Shown here piece by piece: positions 1 to 12,200 of a DNA stretch of 16,351 bases (its first letter is position 1; each line of letters starts with the position of its first letter). The DNA is from Deinococcus aerolatus. Its GTDB lineage: Bacteria > Deinococcota > Deinococci > Deinococcales > Deinococcaceae. A model generated the notes under the pieces. The model was not told the DNA's origin and did no database searches. It was given only the letters and a program-made list of their open reading frames with translations. The position numbers and the translations under genes were made by a program. Location: positions 1-16,351 of the forward strand of contig NZ_BMOL01000034.1 in assembly GCF_014647055.1 (NCBI RefSeq), given 5' to 3'.

Positions 1-196
1 GGCGGATGCAGTGGGTCAGGTGCCCGGCGTGTTCGGTCTCGCCTAGGCAGGCGTCGGCGCAGGAAGTACACACCTGGGCACACTCGAAGCAGGCCTCGAT
101 GCAGGTGGTCAGGGCGTTCATGTCGAAGGGGGACTGGCCGAGTTGCGGGTGCGTCTGCAGCATGCGGGTGATGGCGGAACCAGCGTTCTGGGTCAT
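1..196 (-). CDS. four-helix-bundle copper-binding protein (Csp/DUF326-like), partial at window edge
   Basis: The first 65 residues are visible; the 3' end lies outside the window. The translated minus strand carries cysteines at about residues 32, 36, 39, 43, 46, 50 and 63, in the CxxxCxxC spacing of the Cys-rich four-helix-bundle (DUF326/Csp) family. In that family the cysteines line the inside of the bundle and store many Cu(I) ions. No signal peptide is visible, which fits a cytosolic Csp3-like member. The ATG at 196 has a GGAGG ribosome site at 204-208. The gene follows copA and an unknown gene on the same strand but lies behind a terminator hairpin, so it probably has its own promoter, although I see no convincing -35/-10 pair in 209-358. 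The copper context supports the call; the remaining uncertainty is the missing C-terminus. Confidence 0.85.
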   Translation of the reverse strand, partial: MTQNAGSAITRMLQTHPQLGQSPFDMNALTTCIEACFECAQVCTSCADACLGETEHAGHLTHCIR

Positions 197-203
197 GGTG
201 ATA

Positions 204-208
204 CCTCC
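204..208 (-). promoter_or_regulatory. ribosome binding site of the Csp-like gene
   Basis: GGAGG on the minus strand lies 7 bases before the ATG at 196 and fixes the start of the Cys-rich protein. Confidence 0.7.
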
Positions 209-358
209 GGAGAACAGGGTGGGGAGTGGCTGTGGCTGGGACGTTCGGTTCCTATCGTGCAGAGCGGTGTGTTAAGCCCCTGTAAAGCGCCGCGCTCCCT
301 CAAGGTTGGCTCAAGACGGGGGAAGGCCACAGCCGACGGGGTGGGCGACCACCAGCAA

Positions 359-378
359 GCCCCCTCGCAAGAGGGGGC
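359..378 (-). terminator. GCAA-loop hairpin terminator after the 139-residue gene
   Basis: A perfect 8-bp stem (GCCCCCTC/GAGGGGGC) closes a 4-base loop 18 bases downstream of the stop of the minus-strand gene at 397. On the minus strand it is followed only by a weak T-containing tail (CTTGCTGG). It separates the copA transcript from the Csp-like gene and could act on either strand. Confidence 0.7.
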
Positions 379-396
379 CTGTCCATGTCGTCTGGC

Positions 397-816
397 TCAG
401 CTGGCTGTGGCCGTGGGCTCCAGGCTGTCACGGAGACGCGTCAGCAGTTCCTCGCCGCGCTCGTAGCCGGGGCGCACGAAGACCATTGCCATGTTGCTCC
501 AGTCCTGCACGGCCGCAACCTCCTGGCCACCTTCGTTCAGCTTCAGGTGTGGATACGCGCCGTACTCCACGAAGCAGCCGAATTCGGTGGCCACCTTCTC
601 CAGGGTGAGGGTGCTCTGCTCGGTCCAGCGCACCAGATACGGCAACAGGAACGCGGGCTTGCCGCATGAGCCGCCCAGGCCCACCAGCGGCAGGCCGGCA
701 ACGGTGGGCACCTCGTCGCGCAGCTGGGCACGGGTCAGAAAAGCCTGGCGGTCACGCACGAGGGCGGGGCCAGTCTTCATGGAAGCAACGTAGGGGCCAA
801 CAGTGAGCTTGGTCAT
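397..816 (-). CDS. hypothetical protein of the copA operon (139 aa)
   Basis: I do not recognise this family. The product is 139 residues, soluble by eye, with no signal peptide or membrane segment. It starts MTKLTVGPYVASMK and has two cysteines, one in a GGSCGKPAF stretch near residue 51 and one near residue 80, plus the sequence YPHLKLNEGG near residues 88-97. The ATG at 816 is preceded by GAGGAG at a good distance. It lies 55 bases downstream of copA on the same strand, with a 12-bp hairpin between them, so it is probably co-transcribed with copA. Position suggests a copper- or stress-related role, but nothing in the sequence proves it; the lone GGSCG cysteine is the most obvious candidate ligand or reactive residue. 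Confidence 0.75.
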   Translation of the reverse strand: MTKLTVGPYVASMKTGPALVRDRQAFLTRAQLRDEVPTVAGLPLVGLGGSCGKPAFLLPYLVRWTEQSTLTLEKVATEFGCFVEYGAYPHLKLNEGGQEVAAVQDWSNMAMVFVRPGYERGEELLTRLRDSLEPTATAS

Positions 817-835
817 GGGTGTTCTCCTCAGGGGT

Positions 836-862
836 GCGCGGAAAGTCGTTGACTTTCCGCGC
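836..862 (-). repeat. 12-bp perfect hairpin between copA and the downstream gene
   Basis: GCGCGGAAAGTC and its exact reverse complement are separated by GTT. The hairpin starts 9 bases after the copA stop and has no T-tract on either side. It could attenuate, stabilise or process the copA mRNA, or terminate weakly, so that the downstream gene is expressed at a different level. Confidence 0.65.
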
Positions 863-871
863 AGATGGGCT

Positions 872-3388
<2,517 letters not shown>

Positions 3389-3403
3389 TTCTCTGCTCCT
3401 TCG

Positions 3404-3420
3404 ATCCCCCCAGGGGGGAT
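3404..3420. promoter_or_regulatory. 17-bp G/C-run palindrome in the copA leader
   Basis: ATCCCCCC-A-GGGGGGAT is a perfect inverted repeat 15 bases upstream of the copA ATG, between its ribosome site and the predicted transcription start. Its G-run symmetry matches the general form of CsoR operators, so it may be an extra repressor site. As RNA it could form a 7-bp stem with a CAG loop. Confidence 0.55.
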
Positions 3421-3432
3421 GTGAATGCTGTC

Positions 3433-3462
3433 ATCATAGACCCTGGTACGGGGGGTTGGCAA
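3433..3462 (-). promoter_or_regulatory. copA promoter with operator-like spacer
   Basis: On the minus strand TTGCCA (3462-3457) and TATGAT (3438-3433) are 18 bases apart. The spacer holds ACCC and GGGT arms around a C-run, the symmetry expected of a CsoR-type site. Transcription would begin near 3426, giving a leader of about 40 bases that contains the 17-bp palindrome. Confidence 0.65.
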
Positions 3463-3511
3463 GAGGGCTTGACGCATTCTATGTACCAGACGGTAATCTT
3501 CCAAGAGGATA

Positions 3512-3540
3512 TTGACACCCAGGGGGGGAGGGTGTAGCCT
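3512..3540 (+). promoter_or_regulatory. copZ-csoR promoter with CsoR-type operator in the spacer
   Basis: TTGACA (3512-3517) is a perfect -35 box. Exactly 17 bases later comes TAGCCT (3535-3540), a weak -10. The spacer and its edges form ACACCC-(9 bases)-GGGTGT around a seven-G run. A repressor bound here would block RNA polymerase. A second possible promoter on the same strand is TTGACG (3469-3474), 17 bases, GGTAAT (3492-3497). Confidence 0.65.
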
Positions 3541-3558
3541 GACTTCAGGAGGAAGACC

Positions 3559-3768
3559 ATGACCAAGATTGAACTGGACATCACCGGCATGACCTGCGGG
3601 CACTGCCAGACAGGCGTGACCAAGGCCCTTGAGAACGTCCCCGGTGTCACCGGGGCACAGGTGGACCTGAGCACCGGCAAGGCTGTGGTGCAGGGCGACG
3701 CTGAGCCGCAACAGCTCATCGCAGCCGTCACCGAGGAAGGCTACGGCGCCCAGGTGGCGAACCCATAA
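3559..3768 (+). CDS. copZ: copper chaperone CopZ (HMA domain)
   Basis: This 69-residue protein is a single heavy-metal-associated domain with the Cu(I) site GMTCGHC (cysteines 13 and 16) near the N-terminus, as in Atx1/CopZ chaperones. It would carry Cu(I) in the cytosol to CopA and to the CsoR sensor. The ATG at 3559 has a strong AGGAGG site at 3547-3552, six bases upstream. The stop codon TAA overlaps the csoR ATG by one base (TAATG), so translation of the two is probably coupled. Length and motif are normal for the family. Confidence 0.95.
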   Translation: MTKIELDITGMTCGHCQTGVTKALENVPGVTGAQVDLSTGKAVVQGDAEPQQLIAAVTEEGYGAQVANP

Positions 3769-4115
3769 TGGCAGGGGAGACGACCGCTGCTGGGCTGCTG
3801 GACGTGACCCCCCCGGAGGGGGAACACTGCCATACAGGCCACACCCTCTGCATGCCAGAGGACAGCCGCAAGCGCGCCGCGCGTCGTCTCGCCATCGCCC
3901 GCGGTCACCTCGAGAGCATCCGACGCTCTCTGGAAGACCCGGACGTGTACTGCGTGGATGTCCTGCGGCAGATCAAGGCCGTACAGGGCGCACTGGACGG
4001 CGCGGCAGGCGTAATTCTGCGGGGCCATCTCGAAGCGCATGTGGCGACGGCTGCCACGCGCGGCGACGAGAAGGAAATCGTCGATGAGTTGATGGAAATC
4101 TTCAAGTACACCTGA
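3768..4115 (+). CDS. csoR: CsoR-family copper-sensing repressor with C-H-H metal site
   Basis: This 115-residue, all-helical member of the CsoR/RcnR (DUF156) family shows the core RRLAIARGHLESIRRSLED, then VYCVDVLRQIKAVQGALD. Candidate Cu(I) ligands are Cys62, His87 and His91. The spacing (25 and 4) matches the C36-H61-C65 pattern of Mycobacterium CsoR, with His replacing the last Cys; I recall the same C-H-H set in Thermus thermophilus CsoR. Residues 18-28 add a His/Cys-rich tail (three His, two Cys) that the core family does not need and that could bind metal. If translation began at the internal Met29 this tail would be lost, but the overlap with the copZ stop favours 3768. It probably represses copA and its own operon, releasing DNA on binding Cu(I). 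Confidence 0.92.
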   Translation: MAGETTAAGLLDVTPPEGEHCHTGHTLCMPEDSRKRAARRLAIARGHLESIRRSLEDPDVYCVDVLRQIKAVQGALDGAAGVILRGHLEAHVATAATRGDEKEIVDELMEIFKYT

Positions 4116-4178
4116 TCCCGCCCGGCACATTCCCGGGGGGTGGACGTGGGTCTGCCCCCTGTCCTTGAGAGGTTCACC

Positions 4179-4415
4179 ATGCCAGAAGTCATCTTATACG
4201 CGACGCCCACCTGCCCCGACTGCCACGCCCTGCGCCTGTGGTTCGACCGGCACGGGGTGACCTATGAAGAGCGTGATCTGACGGACCCTGCCGTGGCGGA
4301 CGGGGCAAAGGCGCAGTACGGCGTGCGCGTCGCGCCCATTACCGTGATCGGCGAGCAGTTCTTTTACGGCACCTTTGACCAGCAGCGGCCAGAGATCGAG
4401 GCGCTTCTGACCTGA
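4179..4415 (+). CDS. glutaredoxin-like thiol-disulfide protein
   Basis: This is a 78-residue thioredoxin-fold protein with the redox motif TCPDC (Cys12 and Cys15) after a first beta strand (VILYATP), a VAPITVIG segment carrying the expected proline, and a short C-terminal helix. Length and pattern fit small glutaredoxins or NrdH-like redoxins. The ATG at 4179 follows GAGAGG at 4167-4172; an upstream in-frame ATG at 4140 lacks a ribosome site and was not used. Between CsoR and an ATPase it may reduce cysteines of copper proteins or glutathione-like adducts during copper stress. That role is inferred from context; the fold call is solid. Confidence 0.88.
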   Translation: MPEVILYATPTCPDCHALRLWFDRHGVTYEERDLTDPAVADGAKAQYGVRVAPITVIGEQFFYGTFDQQRPEIEALLT

Positions 4416-4472
4416 ATTTTACAGAGCCTGAACAGGCCCGGCCTATGTTGCCCGGATGGGCAGGAGAGACGC

Positions 4473-6938
<2,466 letters not shown>

Positions 6939-6953
6939 GCGCTGCAAAAGAAG

Positions 6954-6979
6954 GGCCCCCACCGCAGATGGTGGGGGCC
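6954..6979. terminator. bidirectional terminator after the CPD ATPase
   Basis: GGCCCCCACC and GGTGGGGGCC form a perfect 10-bp stem with loop GCAGAT, 15 bases after the ATPase stop. On the minus strand it is followed by CTTCTTTT, a T-rich tail, so it is at least as good a terminator for leftward transcription. This fits an old minus-strand gene whose remnant lies next to it. Confidence 0.85.
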
Positions 6980-7014
6980 TGTACAGCACGCTTTAATGGT
7001 GGCTGTCGTGATCA

Positions 7015-7269
7015 GCTCCAGCAGGTTCGCCCGGCGCAAGATTCCGCGCTCCCGCCACACCAGAGCGCCGTGCCGGGAAGCTCACGCTGTTCGGGCCACG
7101 GCCGGTGGGAACCTGGGGGGCCGGTATGTCGCGCGGTAAGGTCCACCACCCAGAGCGTGTTCGCGGAGGTGTTGGTCACGTAGGTGTAGCGGCTGTTTGG
7201 CACGGCCGTGACGCCGCGCGTCCCGGCGCCGGCGGTGATGGTCGCCAGGACGCTGAACCGGACGGTGGA
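7015..7269 (-). pseudogene. fragment of a YVTN-type beta-propeller gene
   Basis: On the minus strand one open frame reads VLATITAGAGTRGV, then SRYTYVTNTSANTLWVVDL. This is one blade of the YVTN/NHL-like repeat family, whose blades alternate V-x-T-I-x-V-G-x-x-P-x-G-V and Y-V-T-N-x-x-x-N-T-V-x-V-I-D. Roughly one blade (about 7129-7251) is recognisable. The downstream residues are low-complexity and end at a stop at 7012, and upstream the frame runs into the antisense of the HD gene. No start codon or ribosome site supports an intact gene. A T-tailed terminator in the right orientation follows at 6954-6979, so this looks like a surviving 3' piece of a surface or periplasmic propeller gene. Confidence 0.6.
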
Positions 7270-7275
7270 TGGGGC

Positions 7276-7794
7276 ATGATCTTCCTTGTGACCTCTTCCA
7301 TGCCCGCGCGGCCCGCCGACCCGTACGCGGTGATCAAGGCCGAGTTGATCGCCCAGTTCGCCCTGGGTCCCGGCTCCCTGCATGGGCCGGAACACTGGCA
7401 GCGCGTCGAGGACACCGCCGTGCGCCTCGCCCAGTTGGGGGGAGGCGACGTCCAGGTGGCCCGCTGGTTCGGCCTGTTCCATGACGCGGCCCGGCACAGC
7501 GAGGGCACGGATTCCCGTCACGGCCACCGGGCGGCCGGGCTGGTTGACCGTTACCGGACCTGGCTGGGCCTCACCGCCACCCAGCTCGGGCTGCTGCAGT
7601 GGGCGTGCAAACACCACGCCAGCGGCCAGACCACCGACGAACCTACCGTGGGCGCGTGCTGGGACGCCGACCGACTTGATCTGCCCAGAGTCGGGATTCA
7701 ACCTCAGGCGAGGTATCTGAGCACTGTGGCGGGCAGACAGCAGGCGCTGCGGCTGTTCCCCGCGGCGGCAGGCGGCCGTGAGCACCCCGGCTGA
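7276..7794 (+). CDS. HD-domain metal-dependent hydrolase, function unknown
   Basis: This is a 172-residue soluble protein with HD-superfamily metal ligands: LHGPEHW (His36), FHDAARH (His69-Asp70), RHGHRAAG (His82, His84), KHH (113-114) and a late Asp in GACWDADRLDLPRVG (Asp130 or Asp132). HD proteins of this size are often phosphatases, nucleotidases or small phosphodiesterases; the substrate cannot be told from sequence. The start is uncertain: ATG 7276 follows a modest GGTGGATGGGG, while ATG 7300 has no ribosome site. The gene directly abuts the YVTN remnant, so it may have come in with the event that broke that gene. It stands alone, with no operon partner. Confidence 0.75.
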   Translation: MIFLVTSSMPARPADPYAVIKAELIAQFALGPGSLHGPEHWQRVEDTAVRLAQLGGGDVQVARWFGLFHDAARHSEGTDSRHGHRAAGLVDRYRTWLGLTATQLGLLQWACKHHASGQTTDEPTVGACWDADRLDLPRVGIQPQARYLSTVAGRQQALRLFPAAAGGREHPG

Positions 7795-8027
7795 GTCAGG
7801 CGTCGACGCAAAGATCCCCGCCAGCGTCAGTGGAGGCCAGCGAGGTCCTCCAGGGTCGCGTGGCTGCGCCGTTGCTAACCAGGGAAGCGGCTGGTGAGCA
7901 AGTCTGCGCCGTCACAGCGAGTCTGAGGCGGTAGCGAGAACCTGTCGTGAGCAGTCTTGATCTGGTAAGTGCATCGGGCGCCTTCGGGTCGAGACGGTGG
8001 GGGGCTGACTCCTGAAGCGGACCAGTG
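7795..8027. other. intergenic stretch without a recognisable gene
   Basis: I translated the minus strand by eye in part and saw no family motif and only short open frames. A small imperfect hairpin (TGGAGGCC/GG-T-CCTCCA, 7831-7852) lies about 37 bases after the HD gene and may be its weak terminator. The rest (7853-8027) shows no promoter, tRNA-like or repeat structure I can support. Confidence 0.5.
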
Positions 8028-8055
8028 GGGGGGCCGTCCCGCGGGACGGCCCCCC
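8028..8055. terminator. 13-bp hairpin terminator, convergent HD gene and cyclase
   Basis: GGGGGGCCGTCCC and GGGACGGCCCCCC are perfect complements separated by GC (a four-base loop once the innermost pair opens). The hairpin lies 52 bases past the stop of the minus-strand cyclase and about 230 bases past the HD gene, and is symmetric enough to serve both directions. Confidence 0.8.
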
Positions 8056-8107
8056 TCGTGCAGTGGCCTCAGACAATGGTGTCTGGGGCATATTCAAAAC
8101 TGACACC

Positions 8108-9178
8108 TCACCGCCGCGCACTCGGAACTGGTCCCGCCTGAGGTGGGCGGCTCCAGCGGGGTTGGCCATCCCCCGCCCGCTTCGCCGTGTACATCGCCTG
8201 GTCTGCCAGACGCAGCAACTCATCGTGTTCCACCGCGTCGTCCGGAAAGGCAGCCATGCCGATACTCCACCTGACCTGGACCGGCTGACCGGCCACCACA
8301 AATGGTTGAGTGAATGCCTGCTGAACCCGGGTCATCGCCACCTCCGCACCCTGCGGCGAGCGCAGATCGGTCAGCACGACCGTGAATTCATCCCCGCCCA
8401 GGCGCGCCACCAGATCGCTGGTCGTCACGGTCTCCCGCAGGCGCTGACCCACCTGCACCAGCAGCGCGTCCCCCGCCGCGTGACCGAGCGTGTCATTGAC
8501 GCTCTTGAAGCCGTTAAGGTCCATCAGCGCCAGCACCACGCGCTCGCCCACCTGCTCGGCACGGCGCATGGCCTGCACCAGATGCTGGCGGTGATGCATG
8601 CGGTTGGGCAAGCCTGTGAGCGGGTCGTTGAGGGCCAGATGACTCAGTTCATCCACGGCCCGGCGGAGGCTGAGTTCGTCCATCACCAGCGCCGCAAAAT
8701 CCTCCAGGTCCGCCTCATCCTCGGCCGTGAAGACGCGGGGCTTGCTGTCGAGGACGCACAAGGTGCCCAGCTTGTGCCCGTCGGGCGTGACCAGCGGGGA
8801 ACCTGCGTAGAACCGGATATGCGGATCATCCGTGACGGCGTCGTAGAGCCGCAGCCGCGGGTCACGTTGCGCGTCCGGAATGACCATGGTGCCGGGCTGC
8901 CCGATGGTCACCGCGCAGAAGGACTGGTCGATGGGGGTCTGCGTGCCTTCGAAGCCGACGCGGGCTTTGAACCACTGCCGGTCAGCGTCGATCAGGCTGG
9001 TCAGGGCCATCGGCATCCTGAAATGGCGCGCGGCCAGCCGGACGATTCGGTCGAATTGCGGCTCCGGATCTGTATCGAGAATGCCGTAGCGGTACAGAGC
9101 TTCAAGTCGAGCCTGATCACGGATCAGCCCATTTGTCGTGTCTGAAGTCGGCACTGGGGTCAGGGGCGATTGGGTCAT
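8108..9178 (-). CDS. GAF-GGDEF diguanylate cyclase
   Basis: This 356-residue cytosolic protein is predicted to make cyclic di-GMP from two GTP. A GAF sensor domain (about 22-170) includes SFCAVTIGQPGTMVIPDA and FYAGSPLVTPDGHKLGTLCVLD, typical of GAFs fused to cyclases. A GGDEF domain follows (about 183-340) with NDPLTGLPNR, metal-binding Asp220 (LMDLNGFK) and an intact GGDEF at 261-265. The inhibitory I-site is degenerate: TTSD replaces RxxD five residues upstream of GGDEF, so product inhibition may be weak. The ATG at 9178 has GGAGGG at 9182-9187; an upstream in-frame ATG at 9202 has no ribosome site. It follows the HD-GYP gene by 104 bases on the same strand, a synthesis/breakdown pair. Confidence 0.95.
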   Translation of the reverse strand: MTQSPLTPVPTSDTTNGLIRDQARLEALYRYGILDTDPEPQFDRIVRLAARHFRMPMALTSLIDADRQWFKARVGFEGTQTPIDQSFCAVTIGQPGTMVIPDAQRDPRLRLYDAVTDDPHIRFYAGSPLVTPDGHKLGTLCVLDSKPRVFTAEDEADLEDFAALVMDELSLRRAVDELSHLALNDPLTGLPNRMHHRQHLVQAMRRAEQVGERVVLALMDLNGFKSVNDTLGHAAGDALLVQVGQRLRETVTTSDLVARLGGDEFTVVLTDLRSPQGAEVAMTRVQQAFTQPFVVAGQPVQVRWSIGMAAFPDDAVEHDELLRLADQAMYTAKRAGDGQPRWSRPPQAGPVPSARR

Positions 9179-9282
9179 TTGCCCTCCGGCATATTTAGGC
9201 ACTTATTTTTTCTACTGGAACAACACCTCTGATGGATGTGACTTTCTTTGTCGGGGCTGAACTCTGACCTCCCCACGTCAGG

Positions 9283-12200
9283 TCACCTGTCCTCCAGCAG
9301 GGTCAGGAACGCCTGAACCACATGGGGATCGAAGTGACTGCCAGCACTCGCCTGGATATGTTCCAGGGCCTTCTCCCGTGTCCACGCCATCCGGTAAGGG
9401 CGGTCGCTGGTCAGCGCGTCATACACATCCACCACCGCGAACGCTCTGGCGGTCAGGGGAATCACCTCGCCCTTCAGGCCCAACGGGTAGCCGCTGCCGT
9501 CCCACTTCTCGTGGTGGTACTCCGGAATGTCCAGCGCCGAGCGGAGGAACCGGATCGGTGAGAGCAGCTCCACCGCGTGGCGGGGATGCTTTTTCATCTC
9601 CACCCACTCCTCGTCGGTCAGCTTCCCGGGCTTCAGGAGAATCGCATCCGGAACGCCCATCTTGCCGATGTCGTGCAGCAGCGCGCCCCGCCGCACATTC
9701 ACGAGCTTCTCGGACGAAACGCCCAGCTGCTGACACAAGGCCACAGTCATTTCGGTGACCCGCCTGGAGTGGCCCTCGGTCTCCTCGTCACGCAAGTCGA
9801 GCGCCCTGGCCCAGCCTTCGATGGTCTCGTCGTACGCCAGGCGCAGCTCTAAGTTCTTGCGTTCCAGTTCGGTGAAGAGCTGGATGTTCTCGACCGCGAT
9901 GGCGGCCTGACTGGCCAGGGTGCCCAGTAGCTCAAGCCACAGCGGCGAGAGTGGCAGCGCCTGGCGGTGGAGCACCTCGATGACGCCCACCACCTTGCCT
10001 CTGGTGATCAGCGGCACGGCGTAATACGCAGCGGACGTGAAGTCGTCATGCCGCAAGAGGTTCTGCTCGTCTGGGCTGAACCGCACCGTGCTCAGGTCCG
10101 GCAGGTGGAGGGGCTGGCCGCTCAGCGCGACCTGGCCGGCCAGCGCGAACCCGACTTTCACGCCGGAGCTCTGGAGGTTGGCTGGGGAAAAGCCCCGCAG
10201 CGCGGTGTACTCGAGGGCCAGGGTGTCGGGGTTGAGAACCAGGGTGCTGGCCGCGTCCACACCGAGTTGCTCGCACAGGTGGTCCACCACCAGACTCAGC
10301 GTCAGATTCAGATTGGCACTTGAGGCGATGGATTGATCGATGGCTCGCAGGCCGGTGATATGGCGCAGTTGTTGACGAAGATCGGTGTTGAGCGTCAGGA
10401 TTTCCTGTTCGGCAGCGAGGCGGGCACCGATGTCATGCGTGATCGTGGCCACACCTATCACCTGGCCTGCTGTATCGCGCACTGGCGAGGCCGTTGTAGA
10501 CACGGATATCCGGCGGCCGTCCTTGGCCACCCGGACCGTCTCGAACGGTTCAATCCGCTCATCTTGCGTGACCTTCTTGAAGTTGGCGACACTCTCCGCA
10601 TACAGTTCTGGTGGGGTCACCAGCGTCAGCGCCTGACCGATGGCCTCGGTCGCGCTATACCCGTACAACTGTTCAGCCGCCCCGTTCCATGACCGGATGG
10701 TGCCGTCGAGGACGACGCCGACGACAGCAGCATGGCTGGCCTGGACGATAGCGGCCAGGAACGCCTGATCCTCCTCGGCCGCTTTGCGCCCGGTGATGTC
10801 GCGGGCCACGCAGTAGATCTGCGGATGGTCGGGAATGACCATGGCGTTCCACTCCAGCCAGACGGTGTGCCCGTCCTTATGGAGATAGCGGTTCTGGTAC
10901 ACGGTCGCGACCTGCTGCTCGGCCTTGCCCTTCTGCATCATGCCCGCACCCTCAGCGTGGGTTGCGATCAGGTCATCGGGATGCACGAGTTCGAGTAAGG
11001 AGCGGCCGATCAGCTCCTCAGGCGTGTGGCCTAGGAGGCGCTCGCACGCTGCATTGACGCTGATTACTGTGGCACGAGGGCCAATGATCGTGATCATGTC
11101 CAGCGACAGGTCCAGCGTGCGTTGCAGCTCGGCGGCAACCTGCCGGTAACGCGCCTCACTCTCCTCCAGCTGCTGGTGGGCACGCTTCTCACTGGTGATG
11201 TCACGCACCAACGTCAGCAGACACGCCTCCCCACCAATCGTGACCGGAACGACCGACACGACCGTGTCAGCCACCATTCCGGACTTCAGGCGGAACTGCA
11301 CCTCGTGGCTGAGGACCTTTCCCTGTTCCCGAAGGATTCGCCCAACGTCTTCAAATTCCAGCGGATCGACCCAGAACTTCAGATCGTGCGGGGTACGCCC
11401 GATCATCTCCTCGCGGCTGTATCCGCTCACGCGCAGGAACTCGGGATTGACGTCGATGTAGTGGTGGTCGCTGATCCGGGCGACGACGATGGCCATCGGG
11501 GCGGCCTCAAATACGCTGGCGAAGCGCTCCTCGCTGGCCCGCTGCTCCTCCTGAGCCTGACGCTGCTCGGTAACGTCTCGGGTGAAGACCGAGACACCGT
11601 CCTCAGCCGGGTAGACGGTGGCCTCGATCCATCTGCCGAACACCTCGAGATGGCTGACGGCCTCGTGGCAACTGCCGGTGTCTCTGGCCCGCTGAATGGC
11701 CTGCACCACCGCCGAGTCTTCGATCTCCGGGAAGGTTGTGAGCAGGTTGTGCCCGGTGAGTTCTTCAGGACGCTTGCCAGCGATGCTGGCCGCAGCAGCG
11801 TTGAGGTAGGTGTAATTCAGGTGCTGGTCGAACGAGATGAAGCCGTCGGTCATTCGCCCGAGGGTGGACGTCAGCTGCCCATGAAGCTGGGCCTCGTGAA
11901 GCCTGGCTTCCTCGCGGGCCGTCACGTCATTCTGAAAGCCCACGAAGCGCGTGACCGTTCCGGTCGCGTCGCGCACTGGATTGAGGGTCAACTCGTTGTA
12001 GAACAGCGTGCCGTCCTTGCGGTAGTTGCGCAGGGTGATGGTCACCTGCTGCTGCTGCTCAATGGCCTGCCGGATCTCACGAACGCCGGGCTGATCGTGG
12101 TCGTGACCCTGCAGGATGCGGCAGTTGCGTCCGAGGAGCTCGGCAGCCGAGTAGCCGCTCAAGCGCTCGAAGGCCGGGTTGACGTACACGATCGGCTGGT

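Noticed and set aside
7270..7785. Upstream extension of the YVTN frame on the minus strand
   Set aside because: Beyond 7270 the frame is the antisense of the HD gene and shows no propeller repeats.
8063..9145. 360-codon open frame on the plus strand
   Set aside because: It is antisense to the GGDEF cyclase and crosses the terminator hairpin at 8028-8055's edge region; no motifs.
9265..9285. TGACCT/AGGTCA inverted repeat overlapping the HD-GYP stop
   Set aside because: Six-base arms with a 9-base spacer and no T-tract are too weak to call a terminator or operator.
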